52,571 bases of DNA from Pseudobutyrivibrio sp. UBA1225 (GTDB lineage Bacteria; Bacillota; Clostridia; Lachnospirales; Lachnospiraceae): positions 1 to 52,571 of the forward strand of contig DBWZ01000004.1 in the NCBI GenBank assembly GCA_002309345.1. Reading direction: 5' to 3'. The notes beneath the pieces were generated by a model, which was not told the origin of the DNA, did no database searches, and saw only the letters and a list, made by a program, of their open reading frames with translations. Position 1 is the first letter of the stretch. Each line of letters begins with the position of its first letter. Made by a program: the position numbers and the translations under genes. Positions 35,501-44,222 of the stretch are shown here, piece by piece.

Positions 35501-36250
35501 TTATTTAATGCCATATTCTAGATGAACTGTAATTGAAGCGGTTTTGTTTCTTGAGTGAGTATCAAATGCTCCATCGTAAGAGTAGTCGCTGGTGCCTGAG
35601 TTCTGTGCTGTGATCTGGAAAACTCCAAGGTTGGAATTTTTTAACTTGCCGATTTTAGCACCAGAATTCTTTGCAATAATATCAATTCTTTCTTTTGCAT
35701 TCTTTGATGCTTTGTCGATAAGATCTAGCTTTAACTCATCAAGCTTTGAATAGTAATATTCAGGTGAATAAGACTCTAGTTCTACTCCATCATCTAATAG
35801 AGATGAGATTTCTCTAGAAACCTTTTCTATATTATCAATATCTTTAGATGATACTTCAAACTCTTGTCTTAGTTCGTATCCATCTGCTACAGAGCCAACA
35901 TAATCACCTTCTTCGTTATATTGCTCGGTGTAGGTTCTTGAAATATCAACAGAATTAAAAACTATTTCATCCTTTTTGATTCCGTTATCTGTGAGGTATG
36001 CTTTAACTCTGCTAGAATCTTCTTTAATTTTGTTGTAGGCTTCCTGAGGTGTATAAGCACTTTGGGAGAAACATCCTCTCCAAATGACTGTATCCGCTTC
36101 AAAATCTACGCTTGCACTTCCTGTTGCTGTAATATGCTGATTGCTATCGGATTTAAAGTGATAAAAACCAAATGCGATTGCTATACAGCTTATAATAACG
36201 CACAATCCAATAATTAAAGTGTTAATCCAGCTTTTGTTTTTTGATTCCAA
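35501..36250 (-). CDS. SIMPL domain (DUF541) membrane-anchored protein
   Basis: 249 aa: one N-terminal membrane segment (~residues 12-30), then an extracytoplasmic SIMPL domain recognised by HITATGSASVDFEADTVIW, LTDNGIKKDEIVFNSVDISRTYTEQY and the A(K)ERIDIIAKNSGAKIGKL segment. The family includes oxidative-stress and envelope proteins, with no defined reaction. The start is TTG at 36250 with AGGAGG 9 nt upstream; an ATG nearer the site is out of frame. It has its own promoter and terminator, so it is a single-gene unit. Confidence 0.82.
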   Translation of the reverse strand: MESKNKSWINTLIIGLCVIISCIAIAFGFYHFKSDSNQHITATGSASVDFEADTVIWRGCFSQSAYTPQEAYNKIKEDSSRVKAYLTDNGIKKDEIVFNSVDISRTYTEQYNEEGDYVGSVADGYELRQEFEVSSKDIDNIEKVSREISSLLDDGVELESYSPEYYYSKLDELKLDLIDKASKNAKERIDIIAKNSGAKIGKLKNSNLGVFQITAQNSGTSDYSYDGAFDTHSRNKTASITVHLEYGIK

Positions 36251-36285
36251 TTTTCCATACCTCCTAAATTTCGTGATGTGCTTCT

Positions 36286-36314
36286 ATACTATCGTATATC
36301 CGATGCGATGTAAA
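36286..36314 (-). promoter_or_regulatory. Putative promoter of the SIMPL-domain gene
   Basis: On the - strand TTTACA (36314-36309), 17-bp spacer, TAGTAT (36291-36286), about 36 nt before the TTG start. Confidence 0.5.
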
Positions 36315-36355
36315 TGAACATTAGAAAAGTTTTTAGGAAAATTTGGTATCAAATA

Positions 36356-38692
36356 TTATTCTACACTCTTAAGTGCTTCTGTCATTGGAATCCTTCGAAT
36401 TCTACGCATATCAAGTACTAATACTACAAGATAAGCGATGATTACCATAATAACCATTCTTCCATAATCCTTCCACTCAACATAGAATTCAAACCATCCA
36501 TTCAATCGATTCAACACATGCCTCCAGAGCTGCTGTAATGCCAAATCACTAACGTAAGTTGCTATTAAAGCAGATATAACTACTACAATCGTAGTTAGAC
36601 GGATATACAAGCTGTTAATTTCGGCGCTAAAATAGCCCAAAACCTTTAACATAGAAATAGATACAGTATTTTTTTCGATGATAATCTTTGTTAGCAGAAG
36701 CATTAAAAGTACAGCTAAAACAATACACGCGTAGCCAAAATAATCCATATATGAGCCCATGGAATGATCGAGTTGGTTTACCATCTTTAGAATGTCATCG
36801 CCCGTGATTATTGATAAGATATAATCTTCATCTATATCATCTAACTTATTATTTGATAAGAATCCAGTAAAATGGTCATTTTCATAATCAAATGTCTTGT
36901 TGAAATGATTATTTGGCATAAATATAGCCATTATTCCAGGCTGATTGTATATGTCTTTAACAACAAAATCATATGTGTCGTTGGTATAATTTTCTTTTAG
37001 TGTAATCGTATCACCTTTATTTAATGAAAACTTCTTGGCATAACCTTCAGATACCCACACCTCGTTGCTTTTAACATTGTAAGTCAAATCGATGTATTTG
37101 CTATTCTTATTGAAACCATAGGCTGTAATTTCTTCATCTACATGGGGACCGTCAATAGTAAGTAACACTCTTGAACTATACTTTTCCGCCGATGATTCAT
37201 CGGTGGTGATATCATCTCCGTTCTTATCAAGGGTATTTTTCAATACATATTGATAATCAGATAACATATATTCTTTGGCATGAGATTTGTAATTATCAAG
37301 TGTTGCAGGTAATCCTACAGCAAAATTCAATAGAATCATTACGAAACATATTCCTAAGAATAAAGTAAAATATCCGGAAATGTTTTGCATAAGTATTCTA
37401 AGTCTAAAGCGTTTAAAGAACTTCCATCTAGGTAATCTGATAGCTTTAGAGCGCTTAGTTTTCGTTAAATCTCTTCGTAAAAACTTAAGCGGAGAAAACT
37501 GTAGCTTAGAAGAAATAACAAGTGAATTGATTATTAAAACTATCAATACCGGATATACGGTAGTTTTGATGAAAGCATCAGAATTCCAAAGAGTTTCATA
37601 GGTTGCAAGACTATAGGAATTATAGTACATGTCTACAACGGAATTCTTGAAAAAGGTATATCCCAAAGCATTACCGACTATAGCAGCTAATAGTGTTACG
37701 ATTATAGGCATAGACATATAGTGTCTTAACAGCTCTCCTTTTGTGTAGCCAGAGGCTCTTAGAGTACCAATCACAGATGCTTCTTTAACTATAGTATTGC
37801 TCTCAGTAATCGCAAATATAAAAGAAATAACAGCTATTAAAACAATTAAAAGAGTTTCGCCTAAGGCTTTATCATTTCCAAAATCATCTATTGCGAAATG
37901 TATACCTTGATTTAGGTATTCTGGAAGATATCCAGTAACTTCATTCATGTTTTCGAAATCTGGGTTGTCCTCATCTCCGCCTGTAGCAGATAGTTTATAT
38001 AGTCTTTCGACAAAATCATCTGATTTTTCCTTCTTATCTGCTTTATCAATCGGAGTTTCATCATAATCGAAGGCGTATTCGTATACTGTTGCACCTTTAA
38101 GATTATTGAAGCCAGCATTAGTAACTAGGGCGACATCAAATGAAATTGCATTAAAAACGATTTCACTGTTATCTTCATAAAGAGCGCTATAATCAGGCAA
38201 CGCAATAAAGCCTGTAACCCTCATTTTTGCGCCATCAACTTTTATAGTATCACCAATTTTAATGCCTACATTATCTGCGTGCATTCTATCGATTACTATC
38301 TCGTCTTTTGTAGATGGATATTCACCCTTTAAAAGGCTAGACTTATTAATCTTATCTCTAAGCTTAAAAACTCTAACTTCTGATTTTTCAGCCTTAGGCT
38401 TGTCAATTTGCCTTTCTTTAACCTGTTTGTAATATTGCTTATAAACAGTTACACCTTCGTCTTCTATGGCGTCTATAAGCTTATCTGACGCCTCCTCCTT
38501 TAATATAAAGTGACTATCCTCGATGTTATATTTCTCAAAACCATCATTGCATGATTTTTCCATGCTATTATTGGCAACAAGCATTCCTGATACAAATCCA
38601 ATTGTAACAGTCATAATTGCAAACAAAGCAAAATATTTCTTCCATTCGGCCAAGAGCTCTCGTGGAACACGTTTCTTTAGTGGTGATTTCAT
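36356..38692 (-). CDS. ABC transporter permease, FtsX family
   Basis: 778-aa permease: an N-terminal transmembrane segment (~residues 17-37), a large extracytoplasmic domain (~40-275), three helices around 280-400, a second extracytoplasmic domain (~450-640), and three helices at the C-terminus ending in a cytoplasmic RRIRRIPMTEALKSVE tail, the FtsX signature. Such two-part transporters export lipids or peptides, or sense antimicrobials. It follows its ATPase by 17 nt. No two-component system is adjacent, which speaks against a BceAB type. Confidence 0.85.
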   Translation of the reverse strand: MKSPLKKRVPRELLAEWKKYFALFAIMTVTIGFVSGMLVANNSMEKSCNDGFEKYNIEDSHFILKEEASDKLIDAIEDEGVTVYKQYYKQVKERQIDKPKAEKSEVRVFKLRDKINKSSLLKGEYPSTKDEIVIDRMHADNVGIKIGDTIKVDGAKMRVTGFIALPDYSALYEDNSEIVFNAISFDVALVTNAGFNNLKGATVYEYAFDYDETPIDKADKKEKSDDFVERLYKLSATGGDEDNPDFENMNEVTGYLPEYLNQGIHFAIDDFGNDKALGETLLIVLIAVISFIFAITESNTIVKEASVIGTLRASGYTKGELLRHYMSMPIIVTLLAAIVGNALGYTFFKNSVVDMYYNSYSLATYETLWNSDAFIKTTVYPVLIVLIINSLVISSKLQFSPLKFLRRDLTKTKRSKAIRLPRWKFFKRFRLRILMQNISGYFTLFLGICFVMILLNFAVGLPATLDNYKSHAKEYMLSDYQYVLKNTLDKNGDDITTDESSAEKYSSRVLLTIDGPHVDEEITAYGFNKNSKYIDLTYNVKSNEVWVSEGYAKKFSLNKGDTITLKENYTNDTYDFVVKDIYNQPGIMAIFMPNNHFNKTFDYENDHFTGFLSNNKLDDIDEDYILSIITGDDILKMVNQLDHSMGSYMDYFGYACIVLAVLLMLLLTKIIIEKNTVSISMLKVLGYFSAEINSLYIRLTTIVVVISALIATYVSDLALQQLWRHVLNRLNGWFEFYVEWKDYGRMVIMVIIAYLVVLVLDMRRIRRIPMTEALKSVE

Positions 38693-38709
38693 AACCTTGC
38701 TCTCCTATC

Positions 38710-39417
38710 CTACCAATCAAGCTCTGCTGCGCTTATTTTGTTTTCGTTAATAATGTTCTTTCTTACTACACCATCTCTTAATTTGATAGTATGATCAGCC
38801 ATGTGGGATATCGCTTCGTTATGAGTAACCATGATTATCGTATTTCCGTATCTCTGATTTACGTTTTCAATAAGACCTAAAATTTCCTTTGAAGTATTGT
38901 AATCCAAAGCACCTGTAGGCTCGTCACAAAGTAAAATATTTGGATTTTTAACAATAGCTCTACCTATAGATGTGCGCTGCTGCTGACCGCCAGAAAGCTG
39001 ATTTGGCAACTTGTATCTGTGCTCATATAATCCAAGAGTATTTAATAAATCGTCTATCTCAAGTGGATTATCTGAAAGATATGCCCCTACCTCAATATTC
39101 TCTTTGACATTTAGATTTGGAATCAAATTGTAGAGTTGAAAAACGTAACCTAGATGCTTTCTACGATAGTTCGTCAAAGCCTTTTCGTTCATATCTTCTA
39201 GCTTTTCACCGTCAATTGAAATGTAACCTGAATCTGCATTATCGATACCGCCGATGATATTTAACAATGTTGATTTTCCTGAACCTGAAGGTCCGAGTAA
39301 GACACAAAATTCTCCCTTGGTAACTGTAAAATCTGTTCCTTTAAGTACTTCCTGTTTGCTGTCACCAGAACCGTAAGCTTTAAAAATATCTTTGACCTCT
39401 AAAAAATTTTCTGGCAT
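38710..39417 (-). CDS. ABC transporter ATP-binding protein, LolD/MacB type
   Basis: 235-aa ATPase partner of the FtsX-type permease. Walker A GPSGSGKST (~residues 39-47), signature LSGGQQQR (~142-149), Walker B ILLCDEPTGALD (~162-173) and the His of the switch (MVTHNEA) are all intact. The start has AGGAAATATAT upstream. Its promoter carries a GTTAG-N6-CTAAC operator that also occurs before the DUF3793-flavodoxin genes, so metal- or redox-linked control is likely. Confidence 0.9.
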   Translation of the reverse strand: MPENFLEVKDIFKAYGSGDSKQEVLKGTDFTVTKGEFCVLLGPSGSGKSTLLNIIGGIDNADSGYISIDGEKLEDMNEKALTNYRRKHLGYVFQLYNLIPNLNVKENIEVGAYLSDNPLEIDDLLNTLGLYEHRYKLPNQLSGGQQQRTSIGRAIVKNPNILLCDEPTGALDYNTSKEILGLIENVNQRYGNTIIMVTHNEAISHMADHTIKLRDGVVRKNIINENKISAAELDW

Positions 39418-39450
39418 ATATATTTCCTCCTAACCCTTATGCTAACTCCT

Positions 39451-39466
39451 GTTAGAAACATCTAAC
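39451..39466 (-). promoter_or_regulatory. Operator GTTAG-N6-CTAAC before the ABC transporter
   Basis: GTTAG at 39451-39455 and CTAAC at 39462-39466 with 6 nt between; the arms extend to GTTAGA/TCTAAC. It begins 7 nt after the -10 box. Two further CTAAC half-sites lie at 39430-39434 and 39442-39446. The same motif with the same spacing to its -10 is found at 40735-40750. Confidence 0.65.
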
Positions 39467-39473
39467 TTTATAT

Positions 39474-39502
39474 ATATTACTCCTTTTATTTTATTATATC
39501 AA
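39474..39502 (-). promoter_or_regulatory. Promoter of the ABC transporter genes
   Basis: On the - strand TTGATA (39502-39497), 17-bp spacer, TAATAT (39479-39474), followed after 7 nt by the operator, which would cover the transcription start. Confidence 0.55.
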
Positions 39503-39612
39503 TAAGAGACATAGTAATTTCATACTTCATGATAATAAAAGTTAAATACTCTTTAGTTTTCTAATAAGATAAAAATAGGTTGCTTCTCAAAAATCTTGCT
39601 GAACAAAAAATA

Positions 39613-39638
39613 CCTCTAGGCACTGGCATACCTAGAGG
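39613..39638 (-). terminator. Terminator of the DUF3793-flavodoxin transcript
   Basis: CCTCTAGG-10 nt-CCTAGAGG, an 8-bp stem, then TATTTTTT on the - strand, 70 nt after the flavodoxin stop. Confidence 0.85.
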
Positions 39639-39707
39639 CTGTAAAAGGAGTCTAATAACTTCCCCAAGAAACCCGGTTAGAAACTCAGGGAAAAGGAAAT
39701 TAGCATA

Positions 39708-40142
39708 TTAAATTGCTGCAGCTAATGCTTTGCCGAGATCTTTGCAAGCTTCTTCGGCTGCTCCGTCTGGAGCTTCTTGGCACATAACGCCCTCGCCATT
39801 AACTACAGTTGCGCCTGCGGCTGTCATACGATCAACCCAATCGCGCATCCATTGACCGTCTCCCCAGCCATATGAGCCGAAAAGACCGATTGTCTTACCT
39901 GAGACAAAACCTTCAAGACTAGCTACGAATGGCTCCATCTCTGCTTCCTCAAGAACCTCAGCACCCATTGCTGGACAACCAAGTGCAAAAGCCTTTGCAT
40001 TCTTGAGATCATCTATTGATGCATCGCCAACAAAAACAACGTTGGCTTCCTTACCTGCTTCTGTGACACCTGCCCCGACGGCATTTGCCATACTCTCAGT
40101 GTTTCCTGACTGAGACCAAAAAACGATATTTACTTTACTCAT
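39708..40142 (-). CDS. Flavodoxin
   Basis: FMN-binding electron carrier (144 aa) that can replace ferredoxin when iron is short. The phosphate-binding loop is SQSGNTESMANAVGAG (residues ~10-25), followed by FALGCPAMGAEVLEEAEMEPF and GLFGSYGWGDGQWMRDW for the isoalloxazine site. It is Ala-rich and more GC-rich than its neighbours, as for a highly expressed gene. Its start overlaps the DUF3793 stop by 8 nt. Regulation with DUF3793 from an operator-bearing promoter suits an iron- or redox-controlled unit. Confidence 0.93.
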   Translation of the reverse strand: MSKVNIVFWSQSGNTESMANAVGAGVTEAGKEANVVFVGDASIDDLKNAKAFALGCPAMGAEVLEEAEMEPFVASLEGFVSGKTIGLFGSYGWGDGQWMRDWVDRMTAAGATVVNGEGVMCQEAPDGAAEEACKDLGKALAAAI

Positions 40143-40710
40143 GACAACTCTCTCCTTTTAAATAAAGTTTGCGAACCATTTCGTCCTTTACCTTATCGAA
40201 TCTAGCGAAAAGCTTTCGAGCCTCATCTACATTATCATATACCTTCCAATAGCCCGAATAGACGAAGTCGTCGCCGTTATTATCTATGAAGCCCTTCACA
40301 TCACATAAGGGGTATCCCAAGAAAACTCCCATTTCGTGAGGAAATTCCTTTCTGTTTTTGATATAGGCCAAATACCTATCCTTGAATTGTCTTAAAGACT
40401 CTCCGAAGCTTTTGGTATTGTAGCCATAATCCAAAAGGAATTGTTTTACTTCATAGCAAGACAAGTAATTAATGAGCATTTCTTTATTGAACACTAGGAA
40501 AACGACTCTATATCTATCGTAGACCAATCGATACCCCAACAATCGAGAATGTCTTAATACATATCTGACGCTATCCTCTTGCTCCTTAGAGACAATAAGA
40601 AGATTTGAAGTTTTTAAACCGGCAATTGTTGGTGCGCATTGTAATATAATCTGTAATTCTATTTTTTGCCGATTCATAGAACATAACATTCCAAACACTT
40701 CTTCACTCAT
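40135..40710 (-). CDS. DUF3793 family protein
   Basis: 191 aa, soluble. Family features: the N-terminal QIILQCAPTIAGLKTSNLLIVS segment and HEMGVFLGYPLCDVKGFI with YSGYWKVYDNVDEARKLFARF. DUF3793 genes in clostridia often stand beside a flavodoxin gene, as here; the biochemical role is unknown. Because the pair share a promoter and an operator resembling metal-regulator boxes, a part in iron-limited electron transfer is a reasonable inference. Confidence 0.85.
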   Translation of the reverse strand: MSEEVFGMLCSMNRQKIELQIILQCAPTIAGLKTSNLLIVSKEQEDSVRYVLRHSRLLGYRLVYDRYRVVFLVFNKEMLINYLSCYEVKQFLLDYGYNTKSFGESLRQFKDRYLAYIKNRKEFPHEMGVFLGYPLCDVKGFIDNNGDDFVYSGYWKVYDNVDEARKLFARFDKVKDEMVRKLYLKGESCHE

Positions 40711-40734
40711 TGTTACTCTCTCTTATTTCTTTTA

Positions 40735-40750
40735 GTTAGCCTCTGCTAAC
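40735..40750 (-). promoter_or_regulatory. Operator GTTAG-N6-CTAAC before DUF3793-flavodoxin
   Basis: GTTAG at 40735-40739 and CTAAC at 40746-40750 around 6 nt; the dyad extends to AGTTAGC/GCTAACT. It begins 7 nt after the -10, so a bound protein would block the transcription start. The half-site resembles those of DtxR/IdeR-type metal regulators (core GTTAGGCTAAC), though the spacing here is wider. Confidence 0.65.
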
Positions 40751-40757
40751 TGTGGTT

Positions 40758-40786
40758 ATGATATACTAATGAATAAGTGAAGTCAA
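40758..40786 (-). promoter_or_regulatory. Promoter of DUF3793-flavodoxin
   Basis: On the - strand TTGACT (40786-40781), 17-bp spacer, TATCAT (40763-40758), then 7 nt and the operator. Both boxes match the consensus at five of six positions. Confidence 0.75.
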
Positions 40787-40981
40787 CATCTTTTTTTATA
40801 TTTTTTATTTATTGAGAAATCCTCTCATGATTTTAGAAAATATAACTTCTTTTATATCATGAGAAATATCTTTTACGCGGTGTGTATTTTTTTATAGGAT
40901 TGGGCGACAAGACTCGTCCTTCACATGAACAGCGTGTGTTTTGCTTCATTGAAATTACAGAGTAATTTTCTAATAAAGTGA

Positions 40982-41004
40982 AAAAATCCTGCACATGCAG
41001 GATT
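40982..41004 (-). terminator. Terminator of the pssA-psd operon
   Basis: ATCCTGCA-tg-TGCAGGAT, an 8-bp perfect stem on the - strand, followed by TTTTT, 35 nt after the psd stop. Confidence 0.9.
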
Positions 41005-41039
41005 TAAAAAACTAATCTAGTATTTTCATTGATGAATTT

Positions 41040-41873
41040 TTATTTATTTATTACATCTCCTATTGCCTGCCCCATTTCAACGGGTATTTCTTCGCCAATT
41101 TGGGATGCTTTAAGTATCTTTTGGTCAATAATAACCTTGTCCTTTGGAATAAGAACAATAATTGTGGATCCGCCATATTCAAAGTGCCCTTTTTCTTCTC
41201 CACGAATAACATCGTAAGGTTCAGGATTATCGTTTACAATTCTTCCCACAAGCATGGCTCCGACTTCCATCTGTACACATCTGCCTAATTTGGCTGTATC
41301 AATAACAGAATAAACACGGCTATTCTGAACAAATACAGGGCCATTCTCTAGCGCGATAGGTCGAACTGTGTGATATACGCCGGGAATAGTAACATCCTTT
41401 TGCTTGTGGCCAGATTCAAAGTAGGCATATCTATGGTAATGATTAACGCATAGACGATACACTAGGCAATACCCTCCCTCTAATTCATTTGCTAAACTCT
41501 CATTATTGAGCAAATCTTTTATAGAGTACCGACTTTGTTTAACAGGTAAGACCACTTTATTATTGATTGGATATACCTTTAACAATCCATCGCATGGAGT
41601 GATGAGTTTGGTTTCATCCATATCTATTGGTCGAAGCTCCTTTTTGATCCTTCGGCAAAAGAAATCATTGAAACAATTGATATCATCCAATATATAGTCA
41701 TCAAGATTGATGCTGTTTTTGCTCGCAAAGGATTTGATAATAAGCTTTGATAATCTTGAATCTAAAATTGCTCCGGAAAGGGATGAAATAGGTTTTGAAA
41801 TTAAAGGGCGAAGTAATATTCGCCCTATCTTTGTCTTATATAAAAATTCTAAGCAATCCATGTTTTTAACCAT
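41040..41873 (-). CDS. psd: Phosphatidylserine decarboxylase
   Basis: Makes phosphatidylethanolamine from phosphatidylserine; a pyruvoyl enzyme formed by self-cleavage. The 277-aa precursor has ITPCDGLLKVY, the histidine-rich RLCVNHYHRYAYFESG, and the self-cleavage site in GHFEYGGSTIIVL (GGST in place of the usual LGST; the Ser becomes the pyruvoyl group). Length is as in the Clostridium-type enzyme. It overlaps the pssA end by 8 nt, so the two steps of PE synthesis are coupled. Confidence 0.93.
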   Translation of the reverse strand: MVKNMDCLEFLYKTKIGRILLRPLISKPISSLSGAILDSRLSKLIIKSFASKNSINLDDYILDDINCFNDFFCRRIKKELRPIDMDETKLITPCDGLLKVYPINNKVVLPVKQSRYSIKDLLNNESLANELEGGYCLVYRLCVNHYHRYAYFESGHKQKDVTIPGVYHTVRPIALENGPVFVQNSRVYSVIDTAKLGRCVQMEVGAMLVGRIVNDNPEPYDVIRGEEKGHFEYGGSTIIVLIPKDKVIIDQKILKASQIGEEIPVEMGQAIGDVINK

Positions 41874-42552
41874 ATAAAATGAATAAAGTAGCTATAAGTT
41901 CGACAAGTCCAATTATAATTATAACTGCAAACTGTTTTTTATTAGGCTTTGGCACCTTTAGATTTGAAATGAAGAAAATACCAATTATAAATAGTACCCA
42001 GAAATAAAATACAGTAAGATCTGCCTTAGCAAACCAATGCACCACGAGTGTCAAAGGGAAAACTAAAGCTGCAGTGGTGACAGGAAGACCTGTGAAGTAT
42101 TCTTTGCCCTTTTCCTTTGCCTCTTCTGCTCTTTCCTCGCATGTGGCATTAAAATAAGCTAATCTAATGAGTGCAGCAAGAACATAGAATACTGCAATGG
42201 AAACAAGAAGTAAAACCAAAGAATAATTGTCTGGCCTAGAACCTCTTTTAAACTCAGTAAGAATACCACTAACTCTAAGCTGTGCCATACCGATAGATGC
42301 AGGAAGCACACCAAAACAAATCAAATCTGATAAAGAATCAATTTGAACACCAAATCGTTTTTCAAATTCAGATCTGTTTTTCTTGGTTCTGGCAACTTTA
42401 CCATCAAATCCATCAAGTAAACCGGATACCATCAAGAATAAAATACCACAATAAGGGTGCCCTATTCCTGTCATCGTAATGATGATTCCTACTACGCCAG
42501 AAATAGTAGAAAGATAGGTTAAAATAACCGTATAATCAAAAACTCCTATCAT
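41866..42552 (-). CDS. pssA: CDP-diacylglycerol-serine O-phosphatidyltransferase
   Basis: Integral membrane enzyme joining CDP-diacylglycerol and serine. The 228-aa protein has several transmembrane segments and the CDP-alcohol phosphotransferase motif DGFDGKVAR...G...D...D (VQIDSLSD) at ~residues 44-77. Pairing with psd just downstream makes serine the likely acceptor. It overlaps the upstream UPF0104 gene by 4 nt. Confidence 0.92.
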   Translation of the reverse strand: MIGVFDYTVILTYLSTISGVVGIIITMTGIGHPYCGILFLMVSGLLDGFDGKVARTKKNRSEFEKRFGVQIDSLSDLICFGVLPASIGMAQLRVSGILTEFKRGSRPDNYSLVLLLVSIAVFYVLAALIRLAYFNATCEERAEEAKEKGKEYFTGLPVTTAALVFPLTLVVHWFAKADLTVFYFWVLFIIGIFFISNLKVPKPNKKQFAVIIIIGLVELIATLFILYG

Positions 42553-43583
42553 TTTTTCTTCCTCCCGATAAGATAACCTACAAGTGTAACAATACCACTA
42601 ACAGCTACACATATATAAAAAGTGATACCACGACTAATCATATCCAGTTGAAAAGCCTGGGCTCTAGTCATAAGCTTTGAAAAACCATCAATCATAAGGA
42701 AATCCGAAATACCCATTGCACCAGGTATTGGAACGTAATTATAGCCTATGGTGATTAAGCATTGTTTTGAAAATAAAACCTTGGAAGAAATCTTTTCTCC
42801 ACCAAGAGAAAGATAAACCAAAGTAGGCACAATAATCTGCGATGCTCGCTGGATAATATTCCAGAAAAATGCCTTATGTAATATTTTGGATTGACCGGCC
42901 ATAATAATGGCACAGTTATCGTAATCGTTCTGTATCTTGTGAAGCTTTTCGATTTTGTGCTCTACCCTATGGATAATTTTCTTTTTATAGAGGAAATTAA
43001 TAAGCTTTTCCGCCACTCCAAAGAGTTTATCGCCTCTTTTAAGAACAACAAAGAAAAATCCTGTAAGCACTGATAGCCCGATAAATCCAATAACTATAAG
43101 TATCTTAGATGATAAACGAAAGCCTAAAAATGCTTTGGGTGCTAAAATTATAGCGATAATGCCAAGGGCAATAATTGAGGCGTTGTACATCATAAGATTG
43201 AGTACTAACGATGCAGATACAACTCCTGCGGGGATGCCATCTCTATGCATGAAATATGCGCTGGCAGGCTGTCCTCCCGTGGCTGATGGTGTTATTGCAG
43301 AAAAATAAATATCTGACGTGCTATATACAAGGCCTTTTCCAAGGCTTCTTTTATATGAAAGTCCTTTTAAAATGGAGCAAATAGCGATTGCTTCAAATAC
43401 TATGTAGCATCCAGCTGATAGAAAAGCTAATAACATCCAGCGCTTATCAGCATGGATAACGATGTTGATCAAATCGTTGATAGACATGTCTTCGCTTTGT
43501 CTTAGAACTGCCCAAATAGTCAGTAGAGAAAGCACTAGAGAAAAACACATCCAAAAGATTTTCTTCTTTTGAGATTTATCCAT
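42549..43583 (-). CDS. UPF0104/YbhN family membrane protein (MprF-type flippase domain)
   Basis: 344-aa polytopic membrane protein with about eight hydrophobic segments, matching the lysylphosphatidylglycerol synthase transmembrane (MprF N-terminal) family: YFSAITPSATGGQPASAYFMHRDGIPAGVVSASL and PGAMGISDFLMIDGF are characteristic. There is no aminoacyl-transferase domain. The family moves or organises lipids; adjacency to pssA-psd suggests PE or PS as substrate, an inference. An open frame extends 30 codons upstream, but ATG 43583 has AGGA 8 nt before it and starts a normal N-terminus. Confidence 0.82.
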   Translation of the reverse strand: MDKSQKKKIFWMCFSLVLSLLTIWAVLRQSEDMSINDLINIVIHADKRWMLLAFLSAGCYIVFEAIAICSILKGLSYKRSLGKGLVYSTSDIYFSAITPSATGGQPASAYFMHRDGIPAGVVSASLVLNLMMYNASIIALGIIAIILAPKAFLGFRLSSKILIVIGFIGLSVLTGFFFVVLKRGDKLFGVAEKLINFLYKKKIIHRVEHKIEKLHKIQNDYDNCAIIMAGQSKILHKAFFWNIIQRASQIIVPTLVYLSLGGEKISSKVLFSKQCLITIGYNYVPIPGAMGISDFLMIDGFSKLMTRAQAFQLDMISRGITFYICVAVSGIVTLVGYLIGRKKK

Positions 43584-43662
43584 TACATTATTCCTATTTC
43601 CAAATTTTTCTTTAATAAAAATATTATATACAAGCAAGGGTGTACTAACAAGAGAACATTTG

Positions 43663-43704
43663 AAAAAAAGCAACTTCTTAAGGCAAAAACAAAAAGAAGC
43701 TGCT
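43663..43704 (-). terminator. Terminator of the queuosine operon
   Basis: AGCAGCTTCTT-14 nt-AAGAAGTTGCT on the - strand, an 11-bp stem with one G-U pair, then seven T, just after queF. Confidence 0.92.
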
Positions 43705-43709
43705 CAAAA

Positions 43710-44201
43710 TCATCTGTTATCTACTTTTTCAGGATACATATCATGATTTGCCAATCTATCAAAGGCAACCTGCTCCCATTTTGTGCCTGGCTTGCCATAA
43801 TTACAATATGGATCGATTGAAATGCCGCCTCTTGGTGTAAACTTTCCCCAAACTTCAATGTATTTAGGATCCATAAGTTTGATTAAGTCCTTCATGATTA
43901 TATTTACGCAATCTTCGTGGAAATCACCGTGATTTCTGAAGCTAAATAAGTATAGCTTTAAAGATTTGCTTTCAACCATCTTTTCACCAGGTACATAAGA
44001 AATGATAATATTTGCAAAATCCGGCTGACCAGTGATTGGGCAAAGTGATGTAAACTCTGGACAGTTAAATTTTACGAAATAATCATTATCAGGATGCTTA
44101 TTTATAAAGGTTTGAAGCATCTGTGGTGCGTAATCATCAGGATATTCGTTGTTTTTGTTTCCAAGAAGGGTTAAAGTACCCTCATCTTTTCTATCTGCCA
44201 T
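43710..44201 (-). CDS. queF: NADPH-dependent 7-cyano-7-deazaguanine reductase
   Basis: Reduces preQ0 to preQ1, the last free-base step of queuosine synthesis. The 163-aa protein is the short (type I) QueF: the catalytic Cys in EFTSLCPITGQPDF, LKLYLFSFRNHGDFHEDC with the NADPH-binding region, and the conserved His-Glu. The start is ATG 44201, 7 nt after AGAGG; an ATG two codons earlier lies too close to that site. Last gene of the que operon, followed by a terminator. Confidence 0.93.
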   Translation of the reverse strand: MADRKDEGTLTLLGNKNNEYPDDYAPQMLQTFINKHPDNDYFVKFNCPEFTSLCPITGQPDFANIIISYVPGEKMVESKSLKLYLFSFRNHGDFHEDCVNIIMKDLIKLMDPKYIEVWGKFTPRGGISIDPYCNYGKPGTKWEQVAFDRLANHDMYPEKVDNR

Positions 44202-44222
44202 ATTCATTCCTCTCTATGAATC

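Larger units (their letters stand above)
40711..41039. other. Intergenic region between psd and DUF3793
   Basis: No gene. Besides the promoter/operator, there is a 9-bp dyad, TCTCATGAT at 40823-40831 with ATCATGAGA at 40856-40864, and the psd terminator. The stretch 40880-40970 has short GC-containing self-complementary pieces but nothing I can name. Confidence 0.5.
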
